From Gemmobacter sp. (GTDB taxonomy: Bacteria; Pseudomonadota; Alphaproteobacteria; Rhodobacterales; Rhodobacteraceae), in assembly GCA_030656535.1 (NCBI GenBank), contig JAUSPL010000532.1:1-13414 (forward strand): DNA of 13,414 nt, written 5' to 3'. This document shows positions 1 to 6,159 of this stretch, one piece after another; position 1 is the stretch's first letter, and the number at the start of each line of letters is the position of its first letter. The notes beneath the pieces were generated by a model, which worked only from the letters and a program-made list of their open reading frames with translations, did not search any database and was not told the DNA's origin. The translations under genes and the position numbers were made by a program.

Positions 1-449
1 ACCAGACCGTCGGCGTGCTGAAGGTTGAACCTTGCGTATCCGGGCGTGATCCAAAGATCATTCAGGACATCCTGAAAGAGGTCGTTGGCGCCGGCAAAGG
101 GGCAGGCCCCGAAGACAAGATCGGCACAGCCTATTACAACTACGGTGTGATGCTGGCGGCAATGATGATCGAAGGTGTGCGGCGTGCGACCGAAATCGCG
201 CCTGAAGGCCCGGTCACCGGGCCATGGCTGAACGCGGGTCTGCGGTCGATCACAGACTTTACCGCCGAGGGCATGATCCCCTCGACCACCATCACCCCCG
301 AGGATCACCAAGGTGGCGGCAAAGGCCGGATCGCGCGTTGGGATGGCGAAAGGTTCGTTGCGGCCTCTGATTGGTTCAGCGCGAACCAGGATCTTGTCTG
401 GGAAGAAATCCGCAAATACTCGGATAACTTCAAGAAAACAGGTCAGTAG
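1..449 (+). CDS. ABC transporter substrate-binding protein, branched-chain amino acid type (3' part only)
   Basis: The open frame enters from the left edge (first full codon at position 3) and runs about 149 codons to TAG at 447-449, so only the C-terminal part is present; no real start is visible, and the GTG at 15 is an internal codon. The sequence resembles the C-terminal lobe of periplasmic LivK/Peripla_BP_6 proteins: an AYYNYG-V--A helix start, a GVRRA helix, a GLRSITDF segment, a T-ITPEDHQGGG loop, and a final IARWDGERFV strand followed by a W-S-NQDLVWEEI tail. Proteins of this family deliver a ligand to an inner-membrane LIV-type permease. The LivF-like ATPase downstream is its likely partner. 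The ligand cannot be read from this part; amino acids, aromatic acids and branched acids are all known ligands of the family. A stable hairpin follows the stop codon. Confidence 0.85.
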   Translation, partial: QTVGVLKVEPCVSGRDPKIIQDILKEVVGAGKGAGPEDKIGTAYYNYGVMLAAMMIEGVRRATEIAPEGPVTGPWLNAGLRSITDFTAEGMIPSTTITPEDHQGGGKGRIARWDGERFVAASDWFSANQDLVWEEIRKYSDNFKKTGQ

Positions 450-460
450 TCGACCGATTT

Positions 461-484
461 CCCCCGCCCAGTACTGGGCGGGGG
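461..484. promoter_or_regulatory. Perfect 24-bp GC-rich palindrome (mRNA hairpin) between the binding-protein and ATPase genes
   Basis: Twelve nt after the binding-protein stop codon there is a perfect dyad: CCCCCGCCC on the left, AGTACT in the centre, GGGCGGGGG on the right. As RNA it folds into a 9-10 bp, almost all G-C stem with a 4-6 nt loop. No T-run follows on the plus strand (the next bases are ACCATGCACC), so it is not a textbook intrinsic terminator. Its place suggests a 3' stabiliser or partial terminator that keeps binding-protein mRNA above that of the downstream ATPase, as is known for other binding-protein operons. The function is inferred; the dyad itself is certain. Confidence 0.7.
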
Positions 485-526
485 ACCATGCACCTGCAAT
501 GGGTGCCCTGAGAATGGGGAAAGCAA

Positions 527-1321
527 ATGGCCCTGCTGTCGGTCAACAGTGTCGAGGTAGTCTATGATCAGGTCGCGCTGGCCGTAAAAGGCGTGTCTAT
601 CGAAGTGCCTGAGGCAGGTCTGGTCGCCCTTTTGGGTGCGAACGGCGCGGGGAAAAGCACAATCTTGAAAGCGATCAGCGGCTTGCTGGCACCCGAACGT
701 GGGGCGGTGTCGCGCGGCACGATCAGCTTTGCAGGGGAAGACATCTTGCGACTGGATCCGCCAACCCGGGTTCGACGCGGCATTGTGCACGTTCTGGAAG
801 GGCGAAAGGTGTTCGAGCACCTGACCCCTGCCGAAAACCTGATGGCCGCGACGACGATGCACAAGGACCGCGCGATGGTCGCGCAAATGATCGACCACAT
901 GCTGGACCTGTTTCCGCGACTTGCGACACGGGCCAAGGCCAAGGCAGGGTATTTGTCTGGTGGTGAACAGCAGATGTTGGCCATTGCCCGCGCGCTGATG
1001 ACCAAGCCAAAGCTGCTGCTGCTGGACGAACCCAGCCTGGGCCTTGCACCTTTGTTGGTCGACGAGATTTTTGACATCATCACCAGGATCAACCGCGAGC
1101 AGGGGGTCGCCGTGTTGTTGGTTGAACAAAACGCCGTTGCGGCACTGGACGTCGTGCAGCACGCCTATCTGATTGAACAAGGGCGCATCGTCATGAGCGG
1201 CACGGCCGATCTGTTGCGCGAGAACCCCGATATCAAAGAGGCCTATCTGGGTGGCGGCACAACCCAAGTCGATTATCACGCGGTGAAACACTATCGCAGG
1301 CGCAAACGGTGGCTGGCATGA
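527..1321 (+). CDS. LivF-type ABC transporter ATP-binding protein
   Basis: A 264-aa cytoplasmic ATPase that would power import through a LIV-type (HAAT) permease. The Walker A motif is GANGAGKST (residues 37-45), the signature LSGGE is at 143-147, Walker B LLLLDEP ends with D167-E168, and LLVEQN (about 197-202) stands at the H-loop, where LivF-type proteins usually have no histidine. The EGRKVFEHLTPAENL segment (91-105) is the LivF-type version of the region after the Q-loop. The ATG at 527 is supported by GGGGAAAG at 516-523. The protein runs about 22 residues past the usual LivF end (LGG at 241-243), with a basic HYRRRKRW tail. It follows the binding-protein gene and overlaps the DUF169 gene by ATGA. 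The permease genes and LivG are not in the window; they may lie upstream. The substrate is unknown. Confidence 0.93.
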   Translation: MALLSVNSVEVVYDQVALAVKGVSIEVPEAGLVALLGANGAGKSTILKAISGLLAPERGAVSRGTISFAGEDILRLDPPTRVRRGIVHVLEGRKVFEHLTPAENLMAATTMHKDRAMVAQMIDHMLDLFPRLATRAKAKAGYLSGGEQQMLAIARALMTKPKLLLLDEPSLGLAPLLVDEIFDIITRINREQGVAVLLVEQNAVAALDVVQHAYLIEQGRIVMSGTADLLRENPDIKEAYLGGGTTQVDYHAVKHYRRRKRWLA

Positions 1322-2085
1322 CCCATGATCCCAAACAGATCGCTCTGGACCTGGAGCGCCTGCTGAAACTGCGCAGCTTGCCGTTTGGCATGAAGATGTT
1401 TCGCGACCGCGCCGAGATGGAGGCGATCCCCCGCATCCGACGCCCCAAGGACGTGCATACGCTGGACCAGATCGTGGCGCAGGGCGCCCGGCTAGGCTGG
1501 ACAGTCGGCATCACATCTGACGATCTGGTCGGCGCACAGTGTCGGGCTGTCGTGGGGCTGGGCCGGGCCAAAACGGCGGACTGGGCATCGGGTGAACAGA
1601 TGACAGGCGTATGGTACGCCGACCAACCCGGCGCCGCCGCACATCAAGCAGCGATGCACTGCGTTCCCGATGGTCAATACGATGCACTGGCGGTGGCACC
1701 GCTGGCCTCGGGTCGCCTTGACCCACCTGATATCGCCCTGCTTTACGCAACTCCGGGCGCGATGATGTATTTCATCAACGGCCTGCAATGGTCAGGCTAC
1801 AAGCGGTTCGACTGGTCTGTCGTGGGCGAAAGCGCCTGTGCCGACAGCTGGGGCCGGGCCTTGGTCAAACGCGAACCCAGCCTTTCGATCCCGTGTTTTG
1901 CAGAACGTCGCTATGGTGGCGTGCTGGATGACGAAATGCTTATGGCCGCGCCTTTGGAACACATGGCCAAGGCAATCGAAGGTATGGAAGCGTTGTCAAA
2001 GAACGGCTTGCGGTACCCGTTCCCGCAATACGGAATCCAACAAGATGCCCGCGCAGGGCTGGGCGTCAGCTACGCGAAGGTATGA
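1318..2085 (+). CDS. DUF169 family protein (function unknown)
   Basis: A 255-aa protein that I assign to DUF169 (COG2043) from its layout: the N-terminal L-LRSLPFGMKMF segment (about 16-28), a central AQCRAVVGLG (73-82), DIALLYATPGAMMYFINGLQW (about 138-158), and a C-terminal ESACADSWG...SLSIPCFAERRYGGVLDDEM block (171-207). Cysteines at 75, 115, 174 and 193 could bind a metal or cofactor, but no established CxxC motif is present. No signal peptide or membrane segment is visible. The ATG at 1318 overlaps the ATPase stop (ATGA), which indicates translational coupling; an in-frame GTG at 1309 is a less likely start. Proteins of this family have no agreed biochemical role. The coupling to the LIV-type transporter suggests a job in uptake or in first handling of the substrate, which is inference. 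A 222-nt spacer follows, in which I see no gene or clear terminator. Confidence 0.82.
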   Translation: MTHDPKQIALDLERLLKLRSLPFGMKMFRDRAEMEAIPRIRRPKDVHTLDQIVAQGARLGWTVGITSDDLVGAQCRAVVGLGRAKTADWASGEQMTGVWYADQPGAAAHQAAMHCVPDGQYDALAVAPLASGRLDPPDIALLYATPGAMMYFINGLQWSGYKRFDWSVVGESACADSWGRALVKREPSLSIPCFAERRYGGVLDDEMLMAAPLEHMAKAIEGMEALSKNGLRYPFPQYGIQQDARAGLGVSYAKV

Positions 2086-2307
2086 AAATGTTGTCTGCGG
2101 GCAAACGCAGATGCCACGACGAGGCCGAGAGGCGAACCTGCACACTGCCGACACCTGAACGCTGCTTGGGAATATTGCCAGCGGATCGGTCCGGCTGTAG
2201 GTCATTCCGGATGCAGACGCAGCATAGGTCGGTGGAACGAGGGACGCCCGGTAAAGGGCGCACGAACGGAACCGGGTTGGGACATCTTTCGTTGGAATGG
2301 GGCGGAC

Positions 2308-3030
2308 ATGGTACAGCGCACGACGAAACGGCAGGTCAACCGCTTGCCTCCGGAACGCCGAATATCGGACATCATGACGGCCGCCCGCGAGGTCTTTACA
2401 GAAAAGGGCTATGCTGAATCGCTGATCTCGGACATCGCCGAACGCGCGGGCGTGGTCGAGGGCACCATTTACCGGTTCTTTGCGAACAAGCGCGAGCTGT
2501 TGCAACGGGTGGCCGAAGACTGGTTCGTTGAAATGATGGCCAGCGATGACGAGGCATTCGGGTCGGTTCGCGGCGAGTGGAACCAGATCCGGTTCATCGT
2601 CCACCACCACCTGAATTCGATCCGGCGGGATGCGGCGCTGTCGCGGCTGGTGTTTCAGGAATTGCGCCCCGATCCAAACTACCGAGAGACGGAACTGTTC
2701 AAGCTAAAGCGCGCCTACACCCAGCGTATTGTCGAGGTTGTACGAGCGGGCATTGCATCTGGGGCCTTTCGCCCCGACGCGTCACCTTCGCTGGTGCGTG
2801 ACATGCTCTATGGTTCGATCGAGCACCTGACTTGGGCCTATCTGCGCAACGAACGCGATTTTGACCTTGATTCCACCGCAGACTCGATCACTGACATGAT
2901 CTATCTGGGCTTGCTTCACCAAAGGCCCACACCGCCCTCTCGCGACCTTGATACGCTGGCGCGGCTTGAGGCTGTGGCAGACCGACTTGAACGCGCGACC
3001 GCGCAAACCGATACCGCGATCAGATCTTGA
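2308..3030 (+). CDS. TetR/AcrR family transcriptional regulator
   Basis: A 240-aa protein with a typical N-terminal TetR DNA-binding domain. After a basic start, ISDIMTAAREVFTEKGY (about 19-35) is helix 1; SLISDIAERAGVVEGTIYRFF (about 38-58) is the helix-turn-helix; ANKRELL begins helix 4. The C-terminal 170 residues are a helical ligand-binding region without a recognisable fold-specific motif. The ATG at 2308 is preceded by GGGGCGG at 2298-2304. The 222-nt spacer upstream (2086-2307) holds no convincing promoter and no copy of the TGAA-N5-TTCA dyad. The gene converges on the SDR gene with an 11-nt overlap of the 3' ends. It is the only regulator in the window, so it is the best candidate to control the divergent catabolic promoters at 5160-5324. 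The Atu clusters of Pseudomonas likewise carry a TetR-type repressor, AtuR. The ligand is presumably a pathway acyl-CoA or acid (inference). Confidence 0.93.
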   Translation: MVQRTTKRQVNRLPPERRISDIMTAAREVFTEKGYAESLISDIAERAGVVEGTIYRFFANKRELLQRVAEDWFVEMMASDDEAFGSVRGEWNQIRFIVHHHLNSIRRDAALSRLVFQELRPDPNYRETELFKLKRAYTQRIVEVVRAGIASGAFRPDASPSLVRDMLYGSIEHLTWAYLRNERDFDLDSTADSITDMIYLGLLHQRPTPPSRDLDTLARLEAVADRLERATAQTDTAIRS

Positions 3031-3886
3031 ACCAGTCAGGCTTGCCGGTGGTCCACGTCTCGCCCCACAGCTGCGCCCCACCGGCCACGTTGACAGTCTG
3101 GCCGGTGACATAGCTGGCAGCAGGCCCCCCCAGCCAGACAACAGCCTCGGCAACTTCCCATGTTGTGCCCGTGCGCATCATCGGATTGGTCTTGGCATAG
3201 GTCGCGCGCGCCTCGGGCGAATAGACCCGCCACCCCGGTGTCGCTATGGTGCCGGGCGCGATGCAGTTGACCCGGATGCCCAGGGGGGCCCATTCCACCG
3301 CCACGGCCTGGCTTAGGCCCACGACGCCCGAGCGTGCGGCAATGGTATGCGCGACACCGTACAACCCGTGCTCGATGACCACGACAATGTTGACGATACT
3401 GCCGGGGCGGCCGGTGTCGCGCCAATGCCGCGCCGCCGCCTGCATCATGTGCCATGTGCCGTTCAGGTTGCTGTCGACAACTGCGTTCCAGCCTTTTACC
3501 GAAAAATCGATCGCCGCTTGCGGGAACTGTCCGCCCGCCGAATTGACCAGGATATCGATCCCACCCATGTCCGCGACAGGCCCGGAAAACAGCGCAGTCA
3601 CCAGATCGGGCTGGCGGATGTCCAGCGGTGCTGCCCGGACATCCAGTCCTGCTGACGTCATCGCGGTCACGGCATCGTCCAGCTTGGCTTGATCGCGTCC
3701 GGTGATCAGCACGGTCGCCCCCAGCCGCCCCATCAGCCAAGCCGTTGCCCGACCGATGCCACCTGCCCCGCCAGACACCAGCACGCGATTTCCCGCCAAC
3801 ACCCCCGGCGCATATACTGTTGGCGCAATCGCCAGCGCAGCATCGTCCAACCCCAGTTTCATCGGGTCGTCGAGCGTTTCATCCAT
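3020..3886 (-). CDS. Short-chain dehydrogenase/reductase family protein with atypical active site
   Basis: A 288-aa SDR. The Rossmann fold is clear: SGGAGGIG (38-45) for the dinucleotide, LDI (88-90), NSAGG (115-119) in place of NNAGG, Asn140 in DSNLNGTW, IRVNCIAPG (204-212), and the C-terminal VTGQTVNVAGG (260-270). The catalytic centre is unusual. The segment that normally carries YxxxK reads TIAAR (181-185), so Tyr is Thr and Lys is Arg, and the usual Ser after IVNI is Val. The peroxisomal 2,4-dienoyl-CoA reductase branch also departs from the Tyr rule, and AtuB/AtuG of terpene catabolism are SDRs, so an acyl-CoA reductase or dehydrogenase is plausible; the substrate is not known. The ATG at 3886 overlaps the end of the upstream acyl-CoA dehydrogenase by 8 nt, so the two are cotranscribed and probably coupled. 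An N-terminal stretch of about 30 residues precedes the fold. Confidence 0.88.
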   Translation of the reverse strand: MDETLDDPMKLGLDDAALAIAPTVYAPGVLAGNRVLVSGGAGGIGRATAWLMGRLGATVLITGRDQAKLDDAVTAMTSAGLDVRAAPLDIRQPDLVTALFSGPVADMGGIDILVNSAGGQFPQAAIDFSVKGWNAVVDSNLNGTWHMMQAAARHWRDTGRPGSIVNIVVVIEHGLYGVAHTIAARSGVVGLSQAVAVEWAPLGIRVNCIAPGTIATPGWRVYSPEARATYAKTNPMMRTGTTWEVAEAVVWLGGPAASYVTGQTVNVAGGAQLWGETWTTGKPDWFKI

Positions 3887-5078
3887 GGCGCTTGAGATCC
3901 TTCAGCAACTCGCCCGAGATGATCATCTTGCGCACCTCGGTTGTGCCCGCGCCAATTTCCAGCAACTTGTTCGATCTGAACAATCGGTTGATTTCGGTTT
4001 CCCAGATGTACCCGCTGCCACCATGAATCTGAACCGCAGTATCCAGAACTTTGTGCAGTGCATCGGCGCAGAACATCAGGGCAGATGCGGTCAGCATGTG
4101 GATGTATCCGCGCCCACCGCCGCCTTCCTCCAGGGGGCCGGCTTCGGCCAGCACGCGGTAGGTAAAGGCGCGCATGGCTTCGACCTGCGTGTACATATCG
4201 GCCAGATTGCTTTGCACCATCTGGAAAGACCCGATCGGCTTGCCGAATTGCTGGCGGGTCTTTGCATATTCCAGGCTCAGGTCCAGCGCGCGCTCTGCCA
4301 CGCCAAGGCAAAGTGGCGTGATGACGGCGCGTTCCAGATCAAGTCCCGACATCACCACCGCGACACCCCGGTTTTCCGCACCCACCATGTTTTCCGCCGG
4401 AACGCGGCATTCGTCGAACACCAGTTCCGCCGTCTGGCTGCCACGATAGCCCATCTTGATCAGCTTTTGGGCGACGCGAAATCCGGGCATACCCTTTTCG
4501 ACAATGAACGCCGAGATGCCATGCGCGCCGGCGTCCTTGTCTGTCTTGGCATAGATCAGCAGGATATCGGCCACCGGCCCATTGGTGATATAAAGCTTTT
4601 GGCCGTTCAAGACGTAGTCGTCACCGTCACGCCGCGCCGTTGTACGCATCGACCCCAGCGCATCCGAACCCGCCCCGGGTTCAGTCAGCCCCAAGGCGCC
4701 CACTTTCTTGCCCGAGCATAGATCAGGCAGATACTTGCGCCGCTGCGCCTCATTACCATTGCGATAGATGTTGTTGGCGCACAGATTGTCATGCGCCAGA
4801 TAAGACAGCGCCAGCGCGTGGTTCCACCGCGCGAACCCCTGCACGACAAGGCCAGATGCCATAAGGTCCAACCCCGTGCCACCGAACTGTTCGGGGATGG
4901 TCAGACCGAACATCCCCATTTCACCAATGCGGGGAAAGATATGGTCGGGCCACCATTCTTCGGCATCCATTCGGTCTGACAAGGGATACATTTCGGCCTT
5001 GGCAAAGCGATCCGCCTGATCAAGAATCTGCTGTTGATCGGCCGTCAGCGAAAAGCTTGTTGTTGCGTTTGCCAGCAT
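3879..5078 (-). CDS. Acyl-CoA dehydrogenase, isovaleryl/citronellyl-CoA type
   Basis: A 399-aa FAD enzyme that introduces an alpha,beta double bond into an acyl-CoA. Diagnostic segments: ALGLTEPGAGSD (128-139), LNGQKLYITNG (157-167), YAKTRQQFGKPI (271-282), QIHGGSGYIWE (350-360), and EIGAGTTEVRK (374-384). The base at the medium-chain enzyme's Glu376 position is Ala377. Instead Glu249 in GLDLER matches the helix-G catalytic Glu of isovaleryl-CoA dehydrogenase, so the enzyme should prefer a methyl-branched substrate. Leucine catabolism (LiuA) and citronellyl-CoA (AtuD) are both possible. The ATG at 5078 is chosen because GGGAGAGGG lies just upstream (complement of about 5084-5092); a longer frame reaching 5192 would add 38 unrelated residues and run into the predicted promoter. 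The gene leads a two-gene minus-strand operon with the SDR, expressed divergently from the hydratase operon. Confidence 0.94.
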   Translation of the reverse strand: MLANATTSFSLTADQQQILDQADRFAKAEMYPLSDRMDAEEWWPDHIFPRIGEMGMFGLTIPEQFGGTGLDLMASGLVVQGFARWNHALALSYLAHDNLCANNIYRNGNEAQRRKYLPDLCSGKKVGALGLTEPGAGSDALGSMRTTARRDGDDYVLNGQKLYITNGPVADILLIYAKTDKDAGAHGISAFIVEKGMPGFRVAQKLIKMGYRGSQTAELVFDECRVPAENMVGAENRGVAVVMSGLDLERAVITPLCLGVAERALDLSLEYAKTRQQFGKPIGSFQMVQSNLADMYTQVEAMRAFTYRVLAEAGPLEEGGGGRGYIHMLTASALMFCADALHKVLDTAVQIHGGSGYIWETEINRLFRSNKLLEIGAGTTEVRKMIISGELLKDLKRHG

Positions 5079-5159
5079 GGTCACCCTCTCCCTCGCGTTG
5101 GGCATGTCCGGCCATGGGCGGCCGCCTGCCCCCATCGCGTGCGACGACGCCATCTTTAT

Positions 5160-5172
5160 TGAACACACTTCA
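5160..5172. promoter_or_regulatory. Candidate TetR operator 1 (13-bp dyad)
   Basis: The sequence TGAA-CACAC-TTCA is a 4+5+4 inverted repeat. It lies directly downstream of the candidate -10 element of the minus-strand promoter, so a bound repressor would cover the transcription start of the acyl-CoA dehydrogenase operon. A near-identical dyad occurs 148 bp away at the other promoter. The assignment to the TetR protein in this window is inference. Confidence 0.6.
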
Positions 5173-5202
5173 TCTGTAGCACCCGGGATCAAGCGCAGTC
5201 AA
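5173..5202 (-). promoter_or_regulatory. Candidate sigma-70-type promoter of the acyl-CoA dehydrogenase/SDR operon
   Basis: Read on the minus strand, TTGACT (complement of 5197-5202) is followed after 18 nt by TACAGA (complement of 5173-5178). The -35 is 5/6 to consensus and the -10 is weak, as is common in alphaproteobacteria. Transcription would begin near 5166, inside operator 1, leaving a leader of about 88 nt before the ATG at 5078. Confidence 0.4.
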
Positions 5203-5295
5203 CACGCTTGCGCGTGCGATGCACGGGCACTTTATCCGTTGATACATTGGGTTTTTGTGCAGATGCTCGGCGCCAGAAACCTGACAACACAGCGA

Positions 5296-5324
5296 TTGAC
5301 AGATTGATGAATAGACTTCATTTG
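5296..5324 (+). promoter_or_regulatory. Candidate sigma-70-type promoter of the hydratase/AtuA/carboxylase operon
   Basis: A perfect TTGACA -35 element lies at 5296-5301. At a 17-nt spacing the -10 position (5319-5324) reads CATTTG, which is a poor match, so the -10 call is tentative. The 13-bp dyad at 5308-5320 sits between -35 and -10, a classic place for a repressor. The leader would be about 45-50 nt. Confidence 0.35.
5308..5320. promoter_or_regulatory. Candidate TetR operator 2 (13-bp dyad)
   Basis: The sequence TGAA-TAGAC-TTCA is a 4+5+4 inverted repeat, and with its flanking bases it becomes ATGAA-N5-TTCAT (5+5+5, at 5307-5321). It overlaps the candidate promoter of the plus-strand operon. 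It shares the extended 3' flank ACTTCATyTGTA with operator 1, so the true site may be larger than the 13-bp dyad. Confidence 0.62.
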
Positions 5325-5377
5325 TAAGAAAAGCACCTTTGATCCAACGATTCGCACCCACCGATGGGAGGACCCGC

Positions 5378-6157
5378 ATGTCTGTCGTCGAAACTCTTCG
5401 GGATGGCGCCGTTCTAACGATACAGATAAACCGCCCCGAGCTGCGCAACGCCCTGAACGAAGACGTCGCCCGGGGCATCGAGACCGCCCTTGATACCGCC
5501 GAATCTGACCCTGACATCCGCGCCGTCGTATTGACTGGCTCCGGAGACAAGGCGTTTTGCGCAGGGGGCGATCTGCGTCGCACAGCAGACGGAACCCCGT
5601 TCACGATCGACCCTGCCCAACCGCGCCACTACGTCGCCCGGCTTTTGCGCCGTATGGACCATTGCCACCTGCCCCTGATTGCGCGGGTGAACGGACATGC
5701 TTTGGCAGGCGGGATGGGGCTGGTCTGTGCCTGCGATCTGGCTGTCATGGACCAGAACGCGCTGATCGGGGTAACCGAGGTCAAGGTCGGCCTGTTTCCC
5801 GCGATGATCCTGCCCTACCTGCTGCGCATGGTTCCGCCTCGGCGGGTGATGGAACTGTGCATCACAGGCGAACCCGTAACCGGCGCGCAGGCTGCGGCCG
5901 AGGGTTGGGTGAATCACGCGGTACCCGCAGATCATCTGGACACCAAGATGGACTGGCTTCTGGGCCGGATCATCGACAAGTCACCCACCGGCATCCGCTT
6001 GGGCAAACAGGGCCTTACAACGATCCGGGAAATGACGACCGACAGCGCGCTGGATTATGCCCAGTTCATGTTGGCCAACATGGCACGCACAGACGACGTC
6101 CGCGAAGGCTTTGCCGCATTTGCTGAAAAGCGCAAACCCAGCTGGACCGGGCGTTGA
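5378..6157 (+). CDS. Enoyl-CoA hydratase family protein, methylglutaconyl/isohexenylglutaconyl-CoA hydratase-like (LiuC/AtuE type)
   Basis: A 259-aa crotonase-fold protein. The oxyanion-hole segment FCAGGDL (60-66) and NGHALAGGMGLVCACD (105-120) are clear. Glu134 (in GVTEVKVGLFP) matches the second catalytic glutamate of crotonase. Gly114 stands where the first one (Glu144 of rat crotonase) would be; the 20-residue spacing is kept. From memory, LiuC-type glutaconyl-CoA hydratases have a similar GG-x-GL segment, which fits the carboxylase genes downstream: the enzyme would hydrate the 3-substituted glutaconyl-CoA product. The ATG at 5378 has GGGAGGA at 5366-5372; an in-frame TTG at 5339 would add 13 residues and ignores that site. 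It is the first gene of the plus-strand operon; AtuA begins 2 nt after its stop. The exact substrate is uncertain. Confidence 0.88.
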   Translation: MSVVETLRDGAVLTIQINRPELRNALNEDVARGIETALDTAESDPDIRAVVLTGSGDKAFCAGGDLRRTADGTPFTIDPAQPRHYVARLLRRMDHCHLPLIARVNGHALAGGMGLVCACDLAVMDQNALIGVTEVKVGLFPAMILPYLLRMVPPRRVMELCITGEPVTGAQAAAEGWVNHAVPADHLDTKMDWLLGRIIDKSPTGIRLGKQGLTTIREMTTDSALDYAQFMLANMARTDDVREGFAAFAEKRKPSWTGR

Positions 6158-6159
6158 GG

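Larger units (their letters stand above)
5079..5377. promoter_or_regulatory. Divergent control region between the dehydrogenase and hydratase operons
   Basis: This 299-nt spacer separates two divergent catabolic operons and holds no convincing gene. It is more AT-rich at its two ends of interest, around 5150-5180 and 5230-5340, than the neighbouring genes. It contains two matching 19-bp boxes of pattern TGAAyAsACTTCATyTGTA, at 5160-5178 and 5308-5326, agreeing at 16 of 19 positions. A minor dyad CGTGC-GAT-GCACG lies at 5213-5225. Candidate promoters and operators are listed separately. The ATG at 5378 has GGGAGGA at 5366-5372. Confidence 0.75.

Noticed and set aside
443..1291. Long open frame on the minus strand opposite the ATPase gene
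   Set aside because: Its protein has no recognisable family and is rich in His/Gln/Arg, as expected of an antisense frame; the plus-strand ATPase has all motifs.
2095..2110. CTGCG / CGCAG hairpin after the DUF169 gene, a possible terminator
   Set aside because: Only a 5-bp stem without a T-run; too weak to call.
2082..2417. Small plus-strand open frame covering the spacer before the TetR gene
   Set aside because: It has no recognisable protein pattern, weak start context, and runs out of frame into the TetR gene.
3079..3107. 9-bp inverted repeat CACCGGCCA / TGGCCGGTG with an 11-nt spacer just past the convergent gene ends, a possible terminator for the TetR gene
   Set aside because: It lies inside the SDR coding sequence and is explained by codons for the conserved VTGQTVNVAGG segment; no T-run follows on either side.
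3702..4721. 339-codon plus-strand open frame opposite the SDR and acyl-CoA dehydrogenase genes
   Set aside because: It crosses two real genes on the other strand and shows no family pattern.
5213..5225. CGTGC-GAT-GCACG dyad in the divergent spacer as a third operator
   Set aside because: It does not resemble the TGAA-N5-TTCA pair and lies between the promoters; a 5-bp dyad is expected by chance in such DNA.
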